A stretch of 17,035 nucleotides of DNA from RGDT01 sp964630925 (GTDB lineage: Bacteria > Planctomycetota > Planctomycetia > Gemmatales > Gemmataceae): positions 1-17,035 of the forward strand of contig CAZVZK010000194.1 of the NCBI GenBank assembly GCA_964630925.1. Reading direction: 5' to 3'. How positions within the stretch are numbered: the stretch's first letter is position 1; the number at the start of each line of letters is the position of its first letter. The notes under the pieces are model-generated. The model had not been told where the DNA came from, did not search any database, and saw nothing but the letters and a program-made list of their open reading frames with translations. Below are positions 1 to 4,208 of the stretch, in pieces. The position numbers and the translations under genes are program-made.

Positions 1-63
1 TTTTCATCATTCCGGGTGCCGCGCAGCGGCATGAGGGACTGAAATGCAAATTCCTCGGCGGGT

Positions 64-175
64 TCAGATGCTCACTTGCTCACCCCGTTGAGCATGTGAC
101 TCGGCATCAACAGACGCATGCAGTCACGGATCGTCAGCGAGTGCAGCGTCACATGCTCACCCGCTCACATGCTCA
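64..175. repeat. Cluster of 11-bp repeats (TCACATGCTCA), direct and inverted
   Basis: TCACATGCTCA occurs exactly at 149-159 and 165-175. Its exact reverse complement TGAGCATGTGA lies at 89-99, and a one-mismatch copy TCAGATGCTCA at 64-74. Four copies in 112 bp with both orientations could be protein-binding sites, or a hairpin between 89-99 and either right-hand copy. Function is unknown. Confidence 0.55.
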
Positions 176-478
176 CTCCGCGCACGGCCCCCTGACGGGC
201 GGCCTGAGAGAGGCGCCCCACCCCTTGATATTCGGTAGGCAGACCTCCAATACTGGATGGAGGGAGTCCTCGCCCGGAACTCCTCCCCATCTCTTCGGTC
301 CCCGTGCCCAGACCTCCCCCACCACAAACACCCACGACGAGACACCGCGCCAACACCCCAACCGGGCGGCGATGACATCGTGTTCCACGCCCCGCCCCGC
401 TCACCACTTCAAGATGGCAGAAGACACGCCGGCCTTCGGCGGGCGCCCACGCCCAAAGGCACTTGGGGTCGAGGCGAG

Positions 479-499
479 CGGCACGGCGTAAGCGTGCCG
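479..499. terminator. Small GC-rich hairpin, possible terminator remnant
   Basis: CGGCACG (479-485) pairs perfectly with CGTGCCG (493-499) around a 7-nt loop. It lies about 50 bp past the stop of the minus-strand remnant at 549, in the direction of transcription. There is no T-tract on either strand, so termination is only a guess. Confidence 0.25.
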
Positions 500-548
500 T
501 GTCTGCATCGTACAGCGGCAACGGGCGTCTGGGGGCGTCTCCCCCCCC

Positions 549-841
549 CTAAGATCCAAGGGAGCGTGTCACATACCCCGTCGCCCGCAGCGCCTCGACC
601 CCAGCATACCCCAGCGCGTCGAGGTCGCCCTCGTACAGCCACGACGCCGCATGCACGGACACGGCCGCCGGCGCACCCCAAGCCGCCACGAACGATACTC
701 CTCGGCCTGCGCCCCGATCACCAGGACGGACGCCCGACGGCGGCCAGACATCAACGACCTGACCCGCCGGGCGGTCGGCGACGCCGCCGAGCGGGCCAGG
801 GGTGTGTGACCGGGGCGGAAGGTTGGACATCTACAGTTCAA
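549..841 (-). pseudogene. Frameshifted remnant of a small hypothetical gene
   Basis: Two overlapping minus-strand frames each look coding over only part of their length. From about 800 down to 690 one frame has strongly G/C-rich third positions and reads a peptide containing RRASVLVIGAQAEEYRS. From about 700 down to 549 a frame one base away takes over, reading AAWGAPAAVSVHAASWLYEG and then DLDALGYAGVEALRATG before a TAG stop. Joining them near 690-700 would give one continuous protein of roughly 80-90 residues, so a single indel probably broke the gene, or a base is miscalled. The reading could begin at a TTG at 841, overlapping the stop of the next gene upstream, or at a later codon. I do not recognise the family. 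Both halves could instead be chance open frames in GC-rich DNA. Confidence 0.35.
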
Positions 842-1193
842 AACCCTGCGTGACCTCGAACGAGGGCCTCAGTTGCAGCCGCAGCCACGACCCCTCGGCG
901 ATAAGCACCTCGACGGCGTCCACACCCGGCTCGTCGAGGACCCTCACGTCGCGAACGCCGCCCGCTTTGAGCCCCAACAACCGCTGTTCGCCACGGCGAA
1001 CTCCGAGCTCCACGTCCCGGTAGCCCGGGGCCACGACGAACGTCACTGACAAGCCGTCCACCTCGACCAAGTAAGTGGCCTCGTTGTAACACCACGGCAC
1101 ATGGGCATCGAGTAACTGCGGCTCGACCCCGAAGCAGGCAAGCAGCTCCAACTCGGTAGCAGTCAAGCTCCTGGAACCTCCGGGCCGTCCCAT
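831..1193 (-). CDS. Hypothetical protein, 120 aa
   Basis: This reads as a real protein: mixed hydrophobic and acidic composition, aromatic residues, and strongly G/C-biased third positions. It has no signal peptide or membrane segment. The centre (PWCYNEATYLVEVDGLSVTF, about residues 33-52) and the C-terminal half alternate short hydrophobic and charged stretches, suggesting a small beta-rich cytoplasmic domain. The ATG at 1193 is preceded by a GAGGGG ribosome-binding-like sequence at a reasonable distance. It ends in GFEL and TAG, after which the frameshifted remnant follows directly. The next gene upstream on the same strand is more than 170 bp away with a hairpin between, so it is probably transcribed separately. 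I do not recognise a family and assign no function. Confidence 0.7.
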   Translation of the reverse strand: MGRPGGSRSLTATELELLACFGVEPQLLDAHVPWCYNEATYLVEVDGLSVTFVVAPGYRDVELGVRRGEQRLLGLKAGGVRDVRVLDEPGVDAVEVLIAEGSWLRLQLRPSFEVTQGFEL

Positions 1194-1231
1194 CTGAATG
1201 CCCCTCGCCGCGCTGCCATCTCACTGCACGC

Positions 1232-1280
1232 GCGGCCTCCCGTCAAGGAGATTCCTCGGCGTCACACGACGGGAGGCCGC
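1232..1280 (-). terminator. 13-bp perfect inverted repeat, probable terminator
   Basis: GCGGCCTCCCGTC (1232-1244) is the exact reverse complement of GACGGGAGGCCGC (1268-1280), with a 23-nt loop that can itself form a small AGGA/TCCT hairpin. It lies 86 bp beyond the stop of the membrane-protein gene (1366) and about 40 bp before the start of the next minus-strand gene (1193), a natural place for termination. There is no U-tract. A regulatory leader hairpin for the 831-1193 gene is the alternative. Confidence 0.45.
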
Positions 1281-1365
1281 CAGGCCGGGAGCCTCTACGT
1301 CGAACAACACCCCACGCCGCAAACACGACGCCCGCAACAACCGCACGCCGGCCCCCACGCCGCCG

Positions 1366-1974
1366 TCAGTAATACCGCGTGGAGAACAGCCCGAACTGCG
1401 AGATCCCGTGGATAACGTTGTAAGCGGTCGCCGCCACACCCGCGAACAGGATCACCCAGCACCCCACCCCGGCGCACCAGTGCCCACGCGGCGGCAACAG
1501 CACGCCCCCGGCCACGGGCAAGGCCAGCCAGATGAAGGCGACGACGCCCGACGCCGGGTCGTGCGCCCGGAAGAAGGGATCCCCGATGGAAGTTGACACC
1601 ACATAGGCCACGAGCGCCATGCCGGGGTAGTGGCCGACCTTCTCGTCCAGCAGCCCGTAGCCCAGCGCCGACACCGCCAGCACGAACGCCAGGATGGCCG
1701 ACAGGGGGAGGACGCTGTCCGGCGGCCCCCACGCCCCTGGCCATCCCAGGCTCCGCCCGGAGAAGTACCCCGCGACGGCAGCCGCGCACGTCGCCGCCCC
1801 GGACCACAGCAGCGCCCGCAGCGAGGGCGGCCGGCCCGGCGCGTCATCGCCCCGCCCCCGCACCGCCTCGTCCCCCTCCTCCCGGACGGGCACCGGCCCC
1901 TTCGTGATCGCGTCAGCCGGCGCCTGCCGTGGCCGCGTCGTGATCGCCTCGCGCCGCTCGTCGCCGGCCTGCAT
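1366..1974 (-). CDS. Multi-pass inner-membrane protein, 202 aa
   Basis: The first about 50 residues are hydrophilic and charged (many Arg, Glu, Asp, Pro), with no signal peptide. Five hydrophobic segments follow at about residues 53-71, 88-109, 117-131, 142-160 and 167-188, with short loops. The third is short and could be re-entrant. A loop around residues 132-141 reads DPFFRAHDP, and the protein ends in FSTRYY. The ATG at 1974 is preceded by GGGGAGGG at a suitable distance. Topology and length fit small uncharacterised membrane proteins of planctomycetes. I see no transporter, kinase or enzyme motif, so the role is unknown. It appears monocistronic, with a hairpin downstream at 1232-1280. 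Confidence 0.85.
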   Translation of the reverse strand: MQAGDERREAITTRPRQAPADAITKGPVPVREEGDEAVRGRGDDAPGRPPSLRALLWSGAATCAAAVAGYFSGRSLGWPGAWGPPDSVLPLSAILAFVLAVSALGYGLLDEKVGHYPGMALVAYVVSTSIGDPFFRAHDPASGVVAFIWLALPVAGGVLLPPRGHWCAGVGCWVILFAGVAATAYNVIHGISQFGLFSTRYY

Positions 1975-2035
1975 CGGAAACCCTCCCCGGACGCCTCCAT
2001 CTGACCCCGCCCGCTACCCCGTCAACGACTTCCCG

Positions 2036-2398
2036 TCACCCCCTGCCCAGAACCAGATCCAACGCCCAGCAACCCCGCACATGCGCGCCGGGTGAGCGGA
2101 GATGGGCGAGCAGCTCAGCATCCAGGCATCCGGCCTCTTCCAGAGCGTCCGCGAGGATCGCCAGACGTGCCGCGTCGAGCTGATTTGAGGGCAGCGATCG
2201 CTCCGAGTAGGCGGCTTCGGCGACGCCCCGCGCGTCGTCCCAGACACGAAACGAGGTGGAGGCCGTGTGCCGGAACGGGCTCCCGAAAACGCACCGGGCC
2301 AGGGACGCGATCACCGGGCGGGGGTCGATGTCCGCCCAGCGGAGGAACATCTCGGTGTCGTGGTCGTACAACGAGGTGGCCTCACCCCAGGCGGCCAT
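2036..2398 (-). pseudogene. C-terminal half of a Gemmata-type family protein, after an in-frame TAG
   Basis: Encodes 120 codons from an ATG at 2398. The last third (LAILADALEEAGC, then HVRGCWALDLVLGRG) matches my recollection of the C-terminus of a large paralogous family of about 220-270 aa in Gemmata-like planctomycetes. Those proteins also carry a 'FGNPFRP'-like element, seen here as FGSPFR. It lies in exactly the same frame as the upstream 2405-2809 segment, separated only by TAG (2407-2405) and two sense codons. It is therefore best read as the second half of one gene interrupted by a nonsense codon. It may still be expressed by coupling, because a GAGGGG stretch precedes the ATG, or by readthrough. 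The family has no function I can state. Confidence 0.75.
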
Positions 2399-2404
2399 GA
2401 GCCC

Positions 2405-2809
2405 CTAGTCCCCCTCATGCATCTGCGTCAGCCGCTTCCCCTCCAGCGCCAGGGCGACGTTAAACCAGACCGTGTAGCCCAGGCTCCCCGACGAGGACGA
2501 GCTCGCGGCGCAGACAGCCTCAAGAACTCTGTAGTGGACCACTTGAGCCGACAGGGGTAGGTCCTGGAAGTCGTGCGGGTAACCCTCCGCCGCCCTGCGG
2601 TGAACGCCCCCCAGCAGCGAGTCAGACGCCAGGCCGTCGGCGTGGAGGTACGCGATGTCGATGGCCTGACGGAAGCTATCGTACCGGAAGAGGTCGTTCA
2701 CCAGCTCGCAGCAGGCACAGGCCCACAGTCGCAGTTTACGTGTAGTTGGCCTGGCAGCGGCCACAATCGCGGGCATATCCACACACGCCAGCCACTCCCC
2801 CTCCGTCAT
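2405..2809 (-). pseudogene. N-terminal half of the same Gemmata-type protein, 134 aa, ending at an amber stop
   Basis: From the ATG at 2809 (GAGGGGGCGCC just upstream) it reads MTEGEWLACVD, then RKLRLWACACC (residues 24-34, Cys31, Cys33 and Cys34). As I recall, family members normally start 'MTE.EWL.C.D' and carry 'RKLRLFACACCR', so this is the expected N-terminus. An upstream extension of the frame exists but lacks a start of comparable quality. After ...TQMHEGD comes TAG (2407-2405), then the same frame continues through GGG CTC to the ATG of the next segment and to the typical family C-terminus. An intact gene would be about 256 aa, the usual size. It is divergent from the DUF4365 gene, with 76 bp between the start codons. 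A nonsense mutation, a sequencing error, or a genuine split into two translationally coupled polypeptides are all possible. Confidence 0.8.
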
Positions 2810-2820
2810 GGCGCCCCCTC

Positions 2821-2850
2821 TTGCTGCCCTCGTTGCCGGGATTCTATCAT
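2821..2850 (+). promoter_or_regulatory. Possible sigma-70-like promoter for the DUF4365 cassette
   Basis: TTGCTG (2821-2826) and TATCAT (2845-2850) are 18 bp apart in the 76-bp gap between two divergent genes. The -10 box matches the consensus at five of six positions, the -35 box at three. A start site near 2857 would leave a leader of about 30 nt before the ATG at 2886. Confidence 0.3.
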
Positions 2851-2885
2851 CTCCCGCACGCGGACACTCCGCACGGAGCCACGGC

Positions 2886-3392
2886 ATGGCGAAGAAAAGG
2901 AAGATGCCCCCGCCCCGCGGCAAGTTGCGGACGCGCGAACACGTCCTCGCCGGCCTCGCCGTCAACAACGTCGAGAGGCACGCCCTCCTCGGCAACGGCG
3001 CCACCGAGCGCATCCAGAACGACTACGGCCTCGACCTCATCCTGTTCACCTTCACCACGGCGGGCCGGCTGGAGGGCGGCAACATCTACCTCCAGGTCAA
3101 GGGCACCGAGCGTCTGCGGTGGACACGCGGCGGAGGGGCCGCCTTCCGCATCGAGCGGACCGCCCTCGTCGGATGGCTGGCGCAGCCGCTCCCGGTGATC
3201 CTCATCGTGTATGATGCATCCGAGGACCGCGCGTACTGGCTCCACGTCCAGGGGTACTTCGCCGCCCTCCCCGGCTTCAGCCTGTTCACCGCCGGCAAAC
3301 GGGTCACCGTCCACCTCGACCCGCGCCAGGTCCTCGACGCGGCGGCGATCCGCGTCTTCGCCGGTTTACGCGACCACGCCCTGGGCGTGTGA
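2886..3392 (+). CDS. DUF4365-type protein (predicted PD-(D/E)XK-like nuclease fold), 168 aa
   Basis: A Lys/Arg-rich N-terminus is followed by NDYGLDLILF (residues 45-54) and, about 20 residues on, GGNIYLQVKGT (64-74). Asp then Gln-x-Lys on adjacent strands is the core I associate with DUF4365 proteins and resembles the D...(E/Q)xK active site of PD-(D/E)XK nucleases. Here Asp46 or Asp50, with Gln70 and Lys72, are the candidates. The strand FRIERTALVGWL and the hydrophobic PVILIVYDA also fit. I chose ATG 2886 because GGAG lies 7 nt upstream and the upstream extension is Pro/Ser-rich. Some DUF4365 proteins occur in defence and toxin contexts; activity here is inferred, not shown. It is followed after 15 bp by a small gene with its own strong AAGGAG site, so the two form an operon. 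Confidence 0.8.
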   Translation: MAKKRKMPPPRGKLRTREHVLAGLAVNNVERHALLGNGATERIQNDYGLDLILFTFTTAGRLEGGNIYLQVKGTERLRWTRGGGAAFRIERTALVGWLAQPLPVILIVYDASEDRAYWLHVQGYFAALPGFSLFTAGKRVTVHLDPRQVLDAAAIRVFAGLRDHALGV

Positions 3393-3407
3393 AACAAGGA
3401 GACACCC

Positions 3408-3659
3408 ATGCCTCAGGCGACGTTCGGCGTGTTGCGGCAGGTCCTGCTCGACCTCGGGTTCATCGTGCGGTCCGACGCCAAAGCCGTCCGCTTCGACCAC
3501 GCGGCGACCGGGACATCGCTGATGTACCGGCCCTACGCGGACGACGACGAGGTGACACCGGGCGACCTCGTCGCGGCACGCTTCCATCTCGACTTCAAGG
3601 GCCTCCTCCCGCGCGAGCGGTTCGAGGATCTGCTGCGCCAGAAGGTCGCCGCCGGCTGA
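3408..3659 (+). CDS. Small HicA-like hypothetical protein, 83 aa
   Basis: Starts at ATG 3408 with AAGGAG 6 nt upstream, 15 bp after the DUF4365 stop, so probably co-transcribed. The pattern is an N-terminal helix (FGVLRQVLLDLGF), two strands around VRFDHAATGTSLMYRP, then DLVAARFHLDFKG and an LPRERFEDLL helix. Overall it resembles HicA (dsRNA-binding fold) in size and order: helix ending in 'GF', strand with F-x-H, strand, helix. The HicA catalytic 'GSHH' is not present; AKAVRFDH stands in its place. I therefore treat HicA similarity as a fold-level guess, not a toxin call. Pairing with a nuclease-like partner suggests a two-gene module such as toxin plus neutraliser or nuclease plus accessory protein. 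Codon use is as G/C-rich as its neighbours. Confidence 0.75.
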   Translation: MPQATFGVLRQVLLDLGFIVRSDAKAVRFDHAATGTSLMYRPYADDDEVTPGDLVAARFHLDFKGLLPRERFEDLLRQKVAAG

Positions 3660-3664
3660 GGGCG

Positions 3665-3711
3665 TCACTTGCCGAGGACGAGGTCGAGGGCCCAGCAACC
3701 CCGCACATGCG
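3665..3711 (-). pseudogene. C-terminal tail of a second Gemmata-type family gene
   Basis: On the minus strand, the frame ending at the TGA at 3667-3665 reads HVRGCWALDLVLGK, the characteristic C-terminus also found at 2036 (HVRGCWALDLVLGRG). The plus-strand DNA at 3689-3710 is identical over about 22 bases to that at 2073-2094. Nothing upstream in this frame resembles the rest of the family; the sequence changes abruptly into the toxin stub. This is a 14-15 codon relic left by recombination or deletion. Confidence 0.7.
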
Positions 3712-3796
3712 GCCACCGGCCCGCACTTCCATCTCGGCGTGGATCTGCCGGACATCGGCGTTGGCCAGGGGCCGCAGGACGACAGCAGGCTCATGG
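3712..3796 (-). pseudogene. Truncated, frameshifted RelE/ParE-type toxin stub
   Basis: The stop of the antitoxin overlaps an ATG (ATGA at 3796-3793), the usual coupling in these addiction modules. That ATG opens MSL and then leaves frame. Two bases on, another frame reads VVLRPLANADVRQIHAEMEV, which looks like the first strand and helix of a ParE/RelE toxin. Adding one base after the third codon would restore a typical N-terminus. The similarity stops after about 25 codons, where the sequence becomes the tail of an unrelated gene in another frame. About three quarters of the toxin, including the whole active region, is missing. The toxin is dead and its antitoxin an orphan. Confidence 0.6.
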
Positions 3797-4018
3797 CCGG
3801 CGGGACCGGATCGCGGCCAGGGCCTCCCGCCAGGGCACGCCGCCGCCGGGATTCGCCTCTGCTTCGGCGAGCCGCTCCGCCAGCACCTCCTTGTGCCAGT
3901 CGGGCACCTCATCACGGGCGGCCGCTTCGGGCAGGCTGTCCCAGATCTGATCGATCAGATCCAGCCGCTCCCGCACGCTCAGCCGGCCGATCCCCAGCTC
4001 CTCGATCCTGACGGCCAT
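3791..4018 (-). CDS. Addiction-module antitoxin (TIGR02574-type), 75 aa, orphan
   Basis: The sequence shows the pattern of putative addiction-module components: LSVRERLDLIDQIWDSLPE (residues 13-31), a helix with VPDWHKEVLAERLAEAEANP (38-57), then VPWREALAAIR near the C-terminus. Length (75 aa) matches the family. ATG 4018 is preceded by GGAGGCGAGG; the longer open frame upstream lacks family similarity. Such proteins bind and neutralise a RelE/ParE-type ribonuclease or gyrase poison encoded immediately downstream, and usually repress their own promoter. Here the downstream partner is only a frameshifted stub, so the protein may be free-standing, neutralise a toxin encoded elsewhere, or be decaying. 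Its own frame is intact and G/C-biased. Confidence 0.85.
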   Translation of the reverse strand: MAVRIEELGIGRLSVRERLDLIDQIWDSLPEAAARDEVPDWHKEVLAERLAEAEANPGGGVPWREALAAIRSRRP

Positions 4019-4170
4019 GACCTCGCCTCCGCCGGCTCGGATCCATCCCACGACAGCGTACGTACCAGAATAGCCGTGACTGAGGAAGTCGATCACCGTG
4101 TGCGAGGCTTCACGGGCCCCATGCTCCCTATATTGCCCCCAGTCCCTCACGCCGTCCGACTTGTCCTCAC

Positions 4171-4196
4171 CCGGGGGCTCACGCCCCCGGCTCGCC
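4171..4196. repeat. Dispersed planctomycete-type palindrome, copy 1
   Basis: CCGGGGGC, loop TCAC, GCCCCCGG form an 8-bp stem (4171-4190), followed by CTCGCC. The second copy at 13888-13913 differs at one base, in the loop. This copy ends just before the GGAG at 4197-4200 that serves the start at 4209, so the hairpin sits directly upstream of a ribosome binding site. It is REP-like and not tied to one gene. Confidence 0.65.
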
Positions 4197-4208
4197 GGAG
4201 CCAACCCC

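Larger units (their letters stand above)
1..548. other. Left-edge stretch without a supportable gene
   Basis: I see no convincing coding region here. The longest open frames on either strand are rich in Arg, Pro, Gly and Ser and have mixed third-position composition. One minus-strand frame (388 to 173) has moderately G/C-rich third positions but no recognisable domain and no clear ribosome binding site, so I do not call it. The stretch holds a cluster of an 11-bp word (64-175), a short hairpin at 17-31 (6-bp stem, 3-nt loop), another at 479-499 (7-bp stem), and a run of nine C at 541-549. It may be an intergenic graveyard or a control region for a gene beyond the left edge. Confidence 0.5.

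Noticed and set aside
1..10. Minus-strand ATGATGAAAA at the left edge as a gene start
   Set aside because: Only three codons are visible and there is no strong ribosome binding site, so it cannot be supported from this window.
165..521. Open frames on the minus strand at 165-521 and 173-388
   Set aside because: No ribosome binding site, no recognisable domain, mixed third-position composition. One has moderate bias but not enough to call a gene.
541..549. Run of nine C as a phase-variation tract
   Set aside because: It touches only the end of a probable pseudogene stop and no intact reading frame depends on its length.
96..853. Plus-strand open frames (96-491 and 257-853)
   Set aside because: Arg, Pro, Thr and His-rich translations typical of the wrong strand in GC-rich DNA. 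The 3' part is antisense to the better-supported minus-strand remnant and gene.
3408..3659. Calling the 83-aa protein a HicA toxin
   Set aside because: Size and element order are similar, but the catalytic histidine motif is absent and no HicB-like partner is adjacent.
4129..4134. TATATT as a -10 box for the PVC gene
   Set aside because: No acceptable -35 hexamer lies 16-18 bp upstream.
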